A DNA stretch of 64,000 nt, taken from positions 1-64,000 of the forward strand of contig JAKJHU010000621.1 of assembly GCA_022316685.1 (NCBI GenBank), given 5' to 3'. Positions 34,726 to 46,140 of the stretch are shown here, piece after piece. The notes beneath the pieces are model-generated. The model saw nothing but the letters and a program-made list of their open reading frames with translations. It did no database searches and was not told where the DNA came from. The stretch is from Progne subis subis. Lineage: Eukaryota > Chordata > Aves > Passeriformes > Hirundinidae. The number at the start of each line of letters is the position of its first letter. Within the stretch, counting starts at the first letter, position 1. The position numbers were made by a program, and so were the translations under genes.

Positions 34726-35289
34726 CCCCCCCTTCCCCCCAAGCCGCAGGGAATCGCTGCAGGGAACGAGTGCTGCGGGACACGGAACCACGTTCCTTCC
34801 ATCCCAAGGCCACTGTGAAAAACGAGGTTCACTTTCTTGGTAAATTTTAGTAATAGGTTTTATAAAATAAAAATAAGACAATTAGGAGACAGACCAAGCC
34901 AAATTACGGCCGGCCGGGTGAATTGGAATTCAGCCAAATTCACAAGCTGCTGTTACAGAAATATTCTTTACATACCCTTTCTATTGCATCAGTCTGTTGC
35001 ATATTCATGTTTCTTGGCTGTGTCTTCATTGTCACCTCCAGGCTGGGCCTTGGTCCATTCTTTCTTCAGATGGTAGATGCTGATAGTTGGAATATCAATG
35101 GCAGGATCTTTTTTACATGTTCACTGGATGTTATCCCGACCAAACAGACAGTTTAAGCATGCTATATCAACTACTACCACTATGACTAATTTTTTACTAA
35201 GAGCAGAAATAAAAACTTATATGCTTACAACAAAGTTATTAATCGTATAGCACACATCTTGTGAAAAGCCAACTTTATAATATACACTT
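34726..35289. other. No recognised gene
   Basis: AT-rich spacer after the MHC fragment. No coding or LTR ends that I can support. Confidence 0.5.
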
Positions 35290-35640
35290 ATAGCACCCAC
35301 CTTTCCCTCCCCTCTCCCCCCTTTCTCAGGTTCCCCCAATCCCCAGACCCCTCCCAAATCAATTTTGGTTTCCCTGTCCCTCCCCCATTCTTTGGGGGTC
35401 CCAGACCCCTCTTTACCCCAGCTCTTCTGCCCCTTCCCAATCATCCCCCAGTCCCCAAGCCCTCTTCCCCGTGCTGGGTTTTGGGGGTTCCAGGCCCCTC
35501 CTGCTCAATCTGGGGGTCCCAACCCCCCTTTCACTCAATTCAGGCAGTTCCTAGCAGATATTTTCTGGGAGGAATCCCTGAGTTATGGGATTTTTGGGGT
35601 GTAGTTTTGGAGCAGGACAGCTCTGTCTGGCATTTGTTTA
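35290..35640. repeat. Partial third copy of the left end of duplication unit 1
   Basis: Words such as CCTGCTCAATCTGGGGGTCCC, TTCTGGGAGGAATCCCTGAG and GGATTTTTGGGGTGTAG match 8950-9120 and 50660-50860. It is fused to ERV-C env at 35641. Confidence 0.7.
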
Positions 35641-36500
35641 ACCCATGGTCCGCCAGGGAACCACAAAAACGTGTCCCACTCCCGTCTTTCCACATTTGGA
35701 CCAGTACAGGAGCTACTTTCTTATTTCCCTTGTTACCTCTTTCATCACTTTGGCATTGTCAGCTATTTGCAAACAACATCTTTAGTCATTTAATTTTGTA
35801 CAAACTCTTCCTTTTTCACTAAAACATAATCTGATCCCATCCCAAGGTGAAAGGCCGCGTTCCTTCTCTCAGTGGATTGGTTGGCAGGAAGGTGAGGAGC
35901 TGAATCTGTCTGGTTGGTTATTATTTCAAGGACATCTTGTAATCTAATTATGCCATTGAAATGATAAATGGGTTCTCTGGCCCCTGATATGAGTTCATTC
36001 GGGTTCCCAGGGGCTGCTCCATGGTGTTGTAGGATTTGTTCTGGTGGCCGTTCATCTTTTCCCCAGTTTTGGGTGCTCCCTCCAGCCAGGGCTGCATCAA
36101 ATGATCTCTTTTCCCTAATTAAATCATCACATACTTGGATTCCCAACCGATTTCTCTGAACTTGTGGTAGCAAGAACATCCCAGTGGTCTCATGCTCCCT
36201 GTGTGACCTAGACAGTGACAGCACATGTTGGAGTGGGGAGAGGGATGATTCCCCCCCAGTTCTTTTAGTGAAGTTTTCACAGCATTCTCCATTTGCTGTT
36301 TTCCTTTGCAGCTGCCCCAGTTTCTGTTGCAGAGTCAGATATCCTGAGTGTGGGCTCTGCCTTTGGCTGTGCAAATTCCATCTGTGCAAGCAGGCAGAGC
36401 TTGGGCTGAGGGGCAGAGGGAATCAGCCCAATTCCTGCCCCAGGCAAGAAGAGGCATTGTGCACACTTTTCCCCAGCAGTGTTAATTTACATTTCTGAAG
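35641..36500 (-). pseudogene. ERV-C env (copy C2)
   Basis: Minus strand from about 36390 reads HRWNLHSQRQSPHSGYLTLQ, later REPIYHFNGIIRLQDVLEII TNQT, and a decayed CX6CC region near 35820. It corresponds to 54830-55570 and 18960-19630. Stops after 35790 break the rest. Confidence 0.78.
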
Positions 36501-36960
36501 CTCCTCTCCTGGCTGCCTGGAGCCAAGCTTCTCTTCCAGGGCAGGCACTGAATGATTCACATCTTCCTACCCTTCCCATCCACCACCCCCTCCCCCTCAT
36601 TTTGTTGGGTTTTTTTTCCTTTTTGTTTGTTTGTTTTTAATTAAACAAGGTTTCATGCTGTAATAACCAAGCACAGCTCATCCATTTAGAGGTTCTTCTG
36701 GTTATCAAAGTTTGAACTTGATGCCAGACTTGAACAACAGGAGCTCCTTGTGCTGTCAGTGTTCAGGCCTCAGGTGCCCTTAGAGCTGTGGCTGCACAAT
36801 TGTGCAGACAATGAGGGGGCCACTCTGGCCAGTGGGTTCAATATTGTAGCACAAGGATTCCTTTGGCATGGCCCTGTTTAACATTCACATACAATTCCAA
36901 TTCCTTTTCTGAGTCTGGAAGAGCCATGGCTGGGGCAGCAATCCGTTTCTGGTTTTTAAT
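36501..36960 (-). pseudogene. ERV-C RT connection joined to env by deletion (copy C2)
   Basis: 36700-36950 is the RT connection also seen at 14962-15200 and 54258-54500. An AT/GT-rich linker (36560-36690) then leads straight to env. RNase H, integrase and most of SU are missing, exactly as in copy C3. Confidence 0.75.
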
Positions 36961-37660
36961 TTTCTCAAGTTTAGTTCTCTTTCTCATGTCCATACCATAA
37001 CATTGAGGCTGTCTGGGGTTAGAAAGTCATACAACGTTCTGGCTAGAACAGAGAATCCTCAATCCAGGTCCTGCAATTCCCTATTAATCCTCAGAGTTTT
37101 CTCAGCTCCTTTTTATCCCTGGGTAATGTTACTTCTGAGATTCCCTGGACCCTTTCTGGGTCAATACACCTCAAACTTTCAGTCACAATATGTCCCAAGT
37201 ATTTAACATTTTTTCCAACCTTTGCACTATTTTTCTAAATATTTAAAGATGCTTTTTAGTCTGAAAATTGAACCATTTCACAGAGGCTTCTTCTACCACT
37301 TCTTCTTGTCCTCCTTACTGGAGCAAGTCATCCACATCCTGCCTTAACCCCATCCCTGGGGTGAGGTAAATTTTCGCTTCTAACCCTTGTTCCCAGTCAA
37401 AGGCCAACTCCTGTTCAGCATCCTGTGTAAGTGGGCATCCCCAGAAAGCATCTTTTCCATCAAGTGCTGAATGGTAGCAGTGTGAGGAGGGAACCTGGTT
37501 GCAGATGGTGTAAGGGTCTGAGACTGTGGGGTGCCTCGATTTAATAATCTCATTTCTTATTCTTAGGTCCTGCAGCATTCCATAGATTCCATCTGGGTTC
37601 TTGATTGGCAGCACTGGAGCATTCCAGGGAGAGATCCCTGTCTCCAAAAGCCCTGCCTTT
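36961..37660 (-). pseudogene. ERV-C reverse transcriptase (copy C2)
   Basis: 37315-37647 is open and starts ISPWNAPVLPIKNPDGIYGM; LDGKDAFWG follows, and the active site reads QDVDDLL, so Tyr of YVDD is replaced. It corresponds to 14169-14700 on the opposite strand. Confidence 0.82.
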
Positions 37661-37784
37661 CAGAGGGGCTCAATGCCAGGCTGTGAGCCCTTCCTTCCCT
37701 CCCTTGGAATAGGGTATTGCTTTTAGACACCACTTGTCCTGGTTGCTTGAGAGTAATTTGGAGAGGCTGGGTGTCTGATTTTCC

Positions 37785-38082
37785 CTATTTCCCTGGGGCT
37801 GCCCACACTTCTGGGTTCGCTTCAGCATCAGCCTTGTCAGACATTTGACACAAAGGTACCACAGAACTGGCCTCTGTATCGCCTTTTACAATATTAATTT
37901 GCATTCCCAATTTAGCCATCAAATCCCTTCCCGGTAAATTATAATCACAATTAGGAGGAAGCAGAAATTCATGCATTTCAATTCTATCTTCCACATCTGC
38001 TAATAGTGGTTGAATAAAACACATCTGCTCATCTTTCCCATTTAACCCCTCAATAATTAAAGACGTTTTGGGCATTTCCCCC
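37785..38082 (-). pseudogene. ERV-C protease, C-terminal half (copy C2)
   Basis: Open stretch with LPGRDLMAKLGMQI, the conserved end of retropepsins, preceded by DVEDRIEMHEFLLPPNCDYN. The active-site half is lost at the ERVL LTR boundary (38083). 37661-37784 links it to RT without a clear frame. Confidence 0.75.
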
Positions 38083-38861
38083 TGTGGTGGTTTCAGGCAG
38101 ATTTTGGGAGAAATCCTCCTAAGGGGCCCCCTTCTCCCCTCCCCTAACTGGTTCGGGAAAAACTTCCTCAGAGAGAAGTGGAAAAAACCTGTTTATTACA
38201 CAGGTAAAGCATTCCTAGCACAATACCTGATGACAAGAGCTTCGTGCCTCTTACGGAGGGATAACAAACTTAAAGAAAGTCTCTCTTCTTGAAGATTGTC
38301 AGTGTGCTCCACTACTCTCTCTCCGCTGACGTTGGAAAAAAAAATGTGCAGGGCTGGTCCTGGTGGTCTCGGTGGGGTGGGTCCCCTGTGGAGGCCCCCC
38401 GGTGCTTCCCCAGGTCCTCAGTCCGGAGAGGTTGGAACAGTTCTGAGGAGAGGGCAAAAAAAAAGAAAAAAAAGGAAAGGAAAAAAAGAAGAAAGCAAAA
38501 AAAGCAAAAAAAGCTTCAGCTATTCTACAGCATCTAACACTATGCTAGCACTAAACTAAACTAACTGCCTGAGAAAAACAGCAGAGCTTCTTCAGTCTCG
38601 CTGAGTTCTAGCTCTCTCGCTTTAAGGTCACTTGGATGAGCAGAGTTTTCCTGGGGAAAAACAAACCGCGCTTGCCCTCCCCCCTGCACCCAACAGACGA
38701 TTGGGGATACACAGTCACCCCAGGACATCTTCCACCCCTTATCCCCATATCGTTGACTTACAGACAGAACCAATGTATATTCCACATAAAACTTCCATCT
38801 ATTCTCCCCATAAAAAAAAACAATACAAGCAATACCTGTCATGCTCCTGTCATGTTCCACA
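38083..38861 (-). mobile_element. ERVL 3' LTR, 779 bp
   Basis: Plus strand starts TGTGGTGGTTTCAGG and ends TTCCACA (inverted TGTGG/CCACA). The first ~650 bp repeat at 44282-44943. It contains an A-rich stretch with AAAAAAGC words at 38455-38515. Inserted in the protease of ERV-C. Confidence 0.8.
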
Positions 38862-39062
38862 CTGAGGCACTGAATCCAGGCCCCAGGCTGCAGGGCAGCA
38901 GGATTCCTCTCTCACTTACTCATACCTTCAACACTTGCTCATACCTTCAACACTTAACACATACCCTCTCACTTACACATTTCCTTCTATTTCATTCTGC
39001 ATGGTTTAATGTACAGACAATGGCAATAGCATTCAGCAAACAGTGATGTTTACAAATTATTC
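38862..39062. other. ERVL untranslated 3' region with short tandem repeat
   Basis: Noncoding, with the 19-bp unit CTTGCTCATACCTTCAACA roughly twice near 38925-38960. No clear polypurine tract is seen. Confidence 0.6.
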
Positions 39063-40979
39063 TCACCCAACAATCAGATCTCCCTGAGGTACACATCGAG
39101 TTGTTCCATCTTTCTGCATTATCCACCATGTGCAACCTGGTCCCTGAGCAAAGACAACCCCACGAATGGGTTTGTCTGTACTTGAGGCAGACCTGATCCA
39201 CACTGTCTTCCCTAACAGACCTCTGACATGCACCACTGGGACTTTATCTCCATCTGTTGTATGCAGAGGCTCAGCCTGGGCGGGTCCTGCTCGGTTGGTG
39301 GAGCCTCGGGTGTTGACCAACCAGGTGGCCTTTGCCAAATGCTGCTCCCAATTCTTGAAAGATCCCCCCCCCAATGCTTTCAATTGGGTTTTTAACAATG
39401 CATTGTGCCTCTCCACTTTGCCTGCAGCAGGTGCATGGTAGGGAATATGGTACACCCACTCAATGCCATGTTCCCTAGCCCAGGTGTTAATAAGGCTGTT
39501 CTTGAAATGAGTCCCGTTGTCTGACTCAATCCTCTCAGGGGTACCATGTCTCCACAGGACTTGCTTCTCTAGGCCCAGGATGGTGTTCCAGGCAGTAGCG
39601 TGAGGCACAGGGTAGGTCTCCAGCCACCCCGTGGTGGCTTCCACCATTGTGAGCACGTAGCGCTTGCCTTGGCGGGTTTGGGGAAGGGTGATGTAGTCAA
39701 TCTGCCAGGCTTCCCCGTACTTATACTTGGACCATCGCCCGCCATACCATAGGGGCTTCACCCGCTTGGCCTGTTTGATGGCAGCACATGTCTCACAGTC
39801 ATGGATAACCTGAGAAATACTGTCCATGGTTAGATCCACCCCTCGGTCTCGTGCCCACTTAGAGGTGGCATCTCTGCCCTGGTGACCTGAGGCATCATGG
39901 GCCCATCGAGCTAGGAACAACTCTCCCTTGTGTTCCCAATCTAAGTCTATCTTTGACACTTCTATTTTTGCTGCCCGATCTACCTGCTCGTTGTTTCGAT
40001 GCTCTTCATTAGCTCTACTCTTGGGGATGTGGGCATCTACGTGGCGGACTTTCACAGGTAGTCTCCCTACCCTGGTAGCAATGTCTTTCCACTCCTCAGC
40101 AGCCCAAATTGGTTTCCCTCCACGCTGCCAATTAGCCTCTTTCCACCTCTTCAGCCATCCCCACAGAGCATTGGCTACCATCCACGAATCAGTATAGAGG
40201 TAGAGCCTCGGCCACCCCTCTCTTTCAGCAATATCCAAGGCCAATTGAACAGCCTTGAGTTCTGCAAGTTGACTTGATCCACCCTCTCCTTCAGTGGCCT
40301 CAGCAACTTGTCGTGTGGGGCTCCACACGGCTGCTTTCCACTTCCGGTTCATCCCTACAATACGACAGGAACCGTCAGTGAAAAGGACATAATGCCTCTC
40401 CTCTGCTGGCAATTGGTTGTATGGTGGAGCCTCTTCAGCCCGTGTCACTTGCTCTTGTTCTTCATCTGTGAGGCCAAAATTTTCACCCTCAGGCCAATTG
40501 GTAATTATTTCCAAAATCCCAGGGCGATTCAGTTTACCCATACGGGCGCGCTGCGTAATAAGAGCAATCCACTTGCTCCATGTGGCATCAGTGGCATGAT
40601 GGGTGGAGGGGACCTCCCCTTTGAACATCCACCCCAGCACAGGCAGTCGGGGTGCCAGGAGGAGTTGCGCCTCTGTACCAATCACCTCCGAGGCGGCTTG
40701 AACTCCTTCATAGGCAGCTAAGATTTCCTTCTCAGTTGGGGTGTAATTGGCTTCGGACCCTCTGTAGCTTCGGCTCCAGAATCCCAGTGGTCGGCCCCGA
40801 GTCTCCCCAGGCACCTTCTGCCAAAGGCTCCAGGACAGGCCATTGTTCCCAGCTGCTGAGTAGAGCACGTTCTTCACATCTGGTCCCGTCCTGACTGGGC
40901 CAAGGGCTACTGCATGAGCGATCTCCTCCTTGATCTGGGCAAAAGGCTTGTTGCTGTTCAGGGCCCCAGTGGAAATCAT
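39063..40979 (-). CDS. ERVL pol: RNase H and integrase, 638 open codons
   Basis: The C-terminal two thirds of a class III (ERVL, spumavirus-related) Pol. RNase H shows FTDGSC, AELKAVQLAL, LYTDSWMVANAL and NNEQVDRAAK, so the D-E-D-D residues are present. Integrase shows the HHCC domain (HDASGHQG ... CETC), then WQIDYITLP, ESDNGTHF and GKVERHN, the full D-D-E triad. No stop or shift interrupts these domains. The 5' end is not a natural start: the RT lies upstream in another frame, separated by a shift near 40950. No env follows, as usual for ERVL. Confidence 0.92.
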   Translation of the reverse strand: MISTGALNSNKPFAQIKEEIAHAVALGPVRTGPDVKNVLYSAAGNNGLSWSLWQKVPGETRGRPLGFWSRSYRGSEANYTPTEKEILAAYEGVQAASEVIGTEAQLLLAPRLPVLGWMFKGEVPSTHHATDATWSKWIALITQRARMGKLNRPGILEIITNWPEGENFGLTDEEQEQVTRAEEAPPYNQLPAEERHYVLFTDGSCRIVGMNRKWKAAVWSPTRQVAEATEGEGGSSQLAELKAVQLALDIAEREGWPRLYLYTDSWMVANALWGWLKRWKEANWQRGGKPIWAAEEWKDIATRVGRLPVKVRHVDAHIPKSRANEEHRNNEQVDRAAKIEVSKIDLDWEHKGELFLARWAHDASGHQGRDATSKWARDRGVDLTMDSISQVIHDCETCAAIKQAKRVKPLWYGGRWSKYKYGEAWQIDYITLPQTRQGKRYVLTMVEATTGWLETYPVPHATAWNTILGLEKQVLWRHGTPERIESDNGTHFKNSLINTWAREHGIEWVYHIPYHAPAAGKVERHNALLKTQLKALGGGSFKNWEQHLAKATWLVNTRGSTNRAGPAQAEPLHTTDGDKVPVVHVRGLLGKTVWIRSASSTDKPIRGVVFAQGPGCTWWIMQKDGTTRCVPQGDLIVG

Positions 40980-41990
40980 TCTTTTTTTGGGTGACTAGGT
41001 AAAGAGGGCTCACAATCTGACTATACTCGGGAATATGCATCCTCCAGAAACTTATAGCACTTAGGAAAGCTTGTGTCTCTCTTATTGGTTGGTGGAGACA
41101 TCGCTGTGATCTTATTGATGACCTCAGTTGGAATCTGCCGCCGTCCATCTTGCCACTTTACTCCCAGGAACTGGATCTCTCAGGCAGGTCCCTTGACCTT
41201 GCTCTGTTTGATGGCAAAACCAGCTTTCAGGAGAATTTGGATGATCTTCTCTCCTTTCTCAAACACTTCCATTGCCGTGTTCCCCCACACAATGATGTCA
41301 TTGATATACTGTAGGTGCTCTGGAGCCTCACCCTTTTCCAGTGCAGCCTGGATCAGTCCATGGCAGATGGTAGGGCTGTGTTTCCTCCCCTGGGGCAGTC
41401 GGTTTTAGGTGTACTGCACTCTCTTTCATGTGAAGGCAAACTGAGGCCTGCATTCTGCTGCTAAAGGAATGGAGAAAAATGCATTGGCAATGTCAATTGT
41501 GGTATACTATTTTGCTGCTTTGGACTCCAGCTCATACTGGAGCTCTAACGTGTCTGGCACAGCAGCACTCAGTGGTGGTGTCACTTCATTCAATGCACGG
41601 TAGTCTACAGTCAATCTCCATTTTCCTTCAGATTTACGCACAGGCTAGATGGGGCTGTTGAAGGGGGAGTGAGTTTTACTAACTACCCCTTGGCTCTCCA
41701 GCTCTTGAATTATCTTATGGATGGGAATTACAGCATCTTGAGTTGTTCTGTACAGTTGGCGGTGCACTATAGAAGTGGCAATTGGTACCCGTTGTTCTTG
41801 TACTTTCAGGAGTCCTACTGCAGGTGGATTCTCGGACAGTTCAGGCAAGGTGTTCAATTGCCGGATGCCCTCTGTTACTACAGCTGCTATCCTGAACGCC
41901 CACCTGAGTCCTTTCGGGCCTTTGAAATACCCATTTCGGAGGAAGTTTATGCTTAAAATACATGGGGCCTCTGGGCCAGTCACAATAGGG
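40980..41990 (-). pseudogene. ERVL reverse transcriptase
   Basis: Reads PIHKIIQELESQGVVSKTHS near 41730, DYRALNEVTPPL near 41620, PQGRKHSPTICHG near 41370, and YINDI at 41294-41308, where the first Asp of YxDD is Asn. LLKAGFAIKQSKVKG follows near 41230. Several stops, and shifts at about 41390, 41180 and 40950. RT would be inactive even without the shifts. Confidence 0.85.
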
Positions 41991-42240
41991 TGTTTTTTCT
42001 ATTCTTTTCTAGTTAGGCTTACATTTGCTTCAACTAAAGTAAAATCCTGTGATCCCCCCATCACGCCAGCAATAGAGACAGATTCTGCCCCTACATGTCT
42101 TGATGGCATTAATGTGCACTGCGCACTAGTATCAACTAAGGCCTCATATCTTTGTGGTTCTGATGTGCCAGGCCAACGAATCCACACAGTCCAAAATACA
42201 CGGTTTTCCCTAGCCTCTACCTGGCTAGAGGCAGGGCCCC
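41991..42240 (-). pseudogene. ERVL protease
   Basis: The open stretch 41999-42187 reads YEALVDTSAQCTLMPS, a retropepsin active site with Gly of DTG changed to Ser. Short, and directly after gag. Confidence 0.72.
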
Positions 42241-42241
42241 T

Positions 42242-43940
42242 CTAAGCCTGGTTATCCTTCTTTCCTTGAGCATATGCCTTAGAGGTTCCTTCAAGGGGGT
42301 CGGACATGTCATCATCGTCATACCTGGCAGTTCGGCTATGGGCAACTGGAGCTGCTTCCCTTTTGGTGAAACTCCCTCTTTGAGTCTTGACTTCTTTCAA
42401 TTCACGCACCCATTGTGCCAGGGCAGCCGTAGATTTTCCATCCCATCTGTTCATATTTTCTCCGCAATCCCGCAGGAAGAACCACAGCTCAGCGCGTGGA
42501 GTGTACCCTCTCTCCCTACCCGGGGAGCGTCTACGTTGGGTACCAGAACCTCTGATCTGTACTGCTGAGATTTGGAGAAGGTCCTCTCTAATCTCCTCCC
42601 TGAGTCTCTTATGATTCTTATCTATCTTATCCTCTAGTTTCTGTAGACGTGTTTCCACAGCTGCGATTCTGGCGTGTGTTGGGCCATGCACAGCATCTGC
42701 ATATGCTCAGAGCTTCTTCGCCATATCAAGCACAGTTTCCTCCATGTCTTCCCGCTTCATTACTGCTAAAGCAGAAGTGTATTCTAATGGCTTGAGTCGT
42801 ATAAGTTTTCGCCACATCACAGATGTACATGATACTAAGTCTGGGTTCTTAGTGTTTATGTTATCTGAGAAAACCATCTCTGCCACTGCTATTTCTCTCA
42901 AGCGTTGAATCCCTCTATGGTCTTTCATGGGATTTGCTGCATATAGAGATCATCTGCACACAAGTATCTTTCTGCTACACTTCTTAGGACCTGTATCCAG
43001 AGACTGCAAGGACTAGCCTCTCTCATCATCTCCTGGTCGATGACTGGATCATGTGACAGGGATCTTAGATGCCTCACTTCAGTGCCGTCTAGAATTGTAG
43101 CCTCACCTGCAGCATCCCAAAGACAGACTAACCAACTAATTATAGGTTTATTAGGTTGTCACCGGTAATCTTATCTTAGGCCTCGAAGGTCCTTCAGGGA
43201 AAAGGAATCAATATTGGCTTCTGATCCTGTGCTAGAAGCTTTGGCTTCTGATTTTGGTGAAGGTCTTTCTCTTGGGTCATCATCGTCCACTGGTCAATCG
43301 GTTTTGTGTGTGTGCTTCTTTGTTGGAGCAACTGCCAGGGGCTTAGGCTTACTGTCTGGTCTAGCTGCTGACTCAGGCTCAGGTTCTAGTTTAGCTGCTG
43401 TCTTCATAACTGGGGTGTTGGCTGCAGCCTGAGTGACTGGGGTAGCTGTTGATTTGTATCCCTTCCCCCCTGCCTCTGTCTGCTGCCCTACAGTCTCTAG
43501 CAATGTGCGATAAGCATATGCCAGGGCCCAGCTTACTGCAGCGATCTTCTCCCCCTTAGAGCCATCATGGTACCTCTCTTTCAGGTATTTCCCCAGCTCC
43601 ACTGGATTCTGAATTTGTTCCTGTGGAAAATCCTAGACTACAGGGTCAGAGAATTCTTTGAGGAGTTGGCTTATATCCTCTCATTTTCCACACCACTCAG
43701 GATTTCTTCTGCCTGGGTCAGGAGTTTTATCAGCCCTTTTAGAAATCTCAGCCCATATTCTAGAGAAGCTGCAGACTGTATAGAGAAGGCTTACCAGATG
43801 ACATACCAGAAAGATGGTCTCTTTAACACTCAGGGGAAACTCAGCATTCTTCAGCAATGATTCAAATGATTCAGAGGAGAAGAAGGAAACAAAAGACTGT
43901 AACGCTTCATTTTCTGCTCTTCCTCCCACAAACAGGGTGA
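42242..43940 (-). pseudogene. ERVL gag
   Basis: Four open pieces on the minus strand: 43681-43929, 43294-43602, 42707-42928 and 42242-42691. The last has a predicted coiled coil (VETRLQKLEDKIDKNHKRLR) and an Arg-rich stretch (TQRRRSPGRER), and the second is Pro/Lys-rich. There is no CCHC knuckle, in line with ERVL and foamy-type gag. Shifts and stops separate the pieces. Confidence 0.75.
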
Positions 43941-44256
43941 ATAACTATAACTAAGACTTATACATACTAGGAAAAGAGCACCTTTATAAACTTCTTACAA
44001 ATTATTATCATTAAACTAAGGCTAATAGCTACTCTAATCTGTGTCCTTTTACTGTAAAAACTGTGTATTAATGACAATATTGGGGCTATCTCTGGATATG
44101 CAAATAAACTTAAGGACTACAAAGGTATTAAGACTTTAAAGAAGCCTAAGGATCTAAAACACATCAAGGCCCCCACCCCAAGAGACATGAGTTTAAGCAG
44201 CATAGTTATTGACTGCTAAATATTAATCAGCACAGGGTTTTTCTACTCTCTCTCAA

Positions 44257-44274
44257 GCCCCACGTTGGGCGCCA
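44257..44274 (-). other. ERVL primer-binding site, tRNA-Lys(1,2) type
   Basis: Minus strand TGGCGCCCAACGTGGGGC, a perfect match to the tRNA-Lys1,2 type PBS, seven bases from the LTR. Confidence 0.85.
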
Positions 44275-44281
44275 AGAAGTT

Positions 44282-44674
44282 TGTGGTGGTTTCAGGCAGA
44301 TTTTGAGAGAAATCCTCCCAAGGGGCCCCCCTCTCCCCTCCCCCAACCGGTTCGGGAAAAGACTTCCTCAGAGAGAAGTGGAAAAAACCTGTTTATTACA
44401 CAGGCAAAGCACTCCCAGCACAATACCCGAGGACAAGAGCTTCGTGCTGCTTACGGAGGGATAACAAACTTAAAGAAAGTGTCTCCTCTTGAAGATCGTC
44501 ACTGTGCTCCTCCGCTCCGTCTCTGCTGGTGTTGGGAGAAAAGGAGATGTGCAGGGCTGGTCTTGGTGGGGTGGGTCCCCTGTGGAGGCCCCCGGTGCTT
44601 CCCCAGGTCCTTAGTCCGGAGAGGTTGGAACAATTCTGAGGAGAGGGCAAAAAAGCAAAAAAAAAAAAGCAAAA

Positions 44675-44717
<43 letters not shown>

Positions 44718-44943
44718 AAAAAAAAAAAGCTTCAGCTATTCTACAGTGTCTAACTACGCTAGCACTAAACTAACTAACTGCTGGGGAAAAAAAAACCAGA
44801 GCTTCTTTAGTCTTGCTGAGTTCTAACTCTCCTGCTTCAAGGTCACTCCAATGAGCAGAGTTTTCCTGGGGAAAAACAAACCGCGCTTGCTCTCCCCCCT
44901 GCACCCAACAGACGACTGGGAATACACAGTCACCCCAGGACAG
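44282..44943 (-). mobile_element. ERVL 5' LTR, truncated
   Basis: Repeats the first ~650 bp of the 3' LTR, starting TGTGGTGGTTTCAGG. Similarity stops after CACCCCAGGACA near 44943, so the outer (U3) end is missing and no target-site duplication can be tested. A simple repeat of A-runs with GC fills 44648-44730. Confidence 0.8.
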
Positions 44944-45036
44944 CTGGTTAATGAGCGAGACACTTATGCTTATTTAATGACCTCAGTGGGAATCCTTTAC
45001 ACCACTGATTCCCTCAGCTGCAGTAGAGAGAGTTGA

Positions 45037-45603
45037 TGTTACACTCAGGAAATCTGACTTATGGCTCCTGACTTAGTGGAGCAATACAAAAAATGTAACA
45101 CATAAGACAACACAGATTTAAGTTAGACAAAATCCTTCCCTTGAAATCAAGGTCAGGTTTTGGTCCCTTTTGAGAAAAAATGAGTGTTACCCTGGTTTTT
45201 CTGAGTTTTTTATTAGCCTTTTGAATTTCATAAATGGAGTCAGATCTTTTAGTTACTGTAGAATATTAGAGCAGCTTTCTACCTTTTCCCACAGATGTAA
45301 CATAAACAAAACCCTTTGTTTTTCATTCTCTGTCCTTTGTTTGAATATTTCTAACCTGAAAACAATTGTAACTGACAATTAGTCTAGCCACTGAGGCTGA
45401 GGGGTAGAAACCCCAAAAAGCCAATCTTCTGCTAGACCCACAAATGTATAAAAAGTAAGAAATAAACAAAGGGGTCTCTTCTCTTGGCTCTCTTGGCTGT
45501 GAGCTGGATCAGAAGGACCTCTGCCTTGCGAAAAGCTCTTGTCTGCGTGTGACTGCTTTGTGTGTCTCGGTGACAAATGAGGGACTTTTTTTGTTTTGCA
45601 ACA
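45037..45603 (+). mobile_element. Probable solo LTR, 567 bp
   Basis: Ends TGTTAC...GCAACA, with TATAAAAAG at 45447-45455 and AATAAA at 45461-45466. The flanking pentamers do not match. Confidence 0.5.
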
Positions 45604-45699
45604 GCTGAGTTGCCACAGCCTGCACTTTTGCTGAGCTTAAAGATCATCTCTTGAGCATGCCACTCATGGGAGCCTAGCACATGAAAATTGTTATCAATG

Positions 45700-46140
45700 A
45701 CTCAAAATCCAGGTGGGAATGAGTAAATAAAATTTAATTTGAAGCCATGAAAAGTCACAAAGCAAAGGGGGGAACAGCACTGGGATCTTGATGGGACTCC
45801 TGCCCACCAGAGGCTCCACTCACAAAGTGGCATCTCTGCCTTTTATAGCCTGAGACTGCATCAGCCTCATTAATATTCATCAGCAGTCCTTATCTATCCT
45901 CCTCATTGCTGGAGCCCTTCTCATCTCTTGATGGCTGCTGTGATGTTCCTCTGCCAGGTCTCCCAGCAACAAGTGCCCCCCAGCCCCTGCTGCCTCTTAC
46001 AAGGGGCATCAAAATTGTACTGGCACAACAGAAATACACATCAAAAGAACTGTAAACCCCAACACAACTTCTCCCCACCACACTCAACAACCCTTCCTCA
46101 TTGGCATGAGCCAATCACCACACCTCATTCATAACAAAGT
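45700..46140 (-). mobile_element. LTR-like segment
   Basis: A minus-strand TATAAAAGG box near 45838-45850 and an AT-rich edge (GAGTAAATAAAATTTAATTTG) suggest an LTR. The ends are not defined. Confidence 0.35.
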
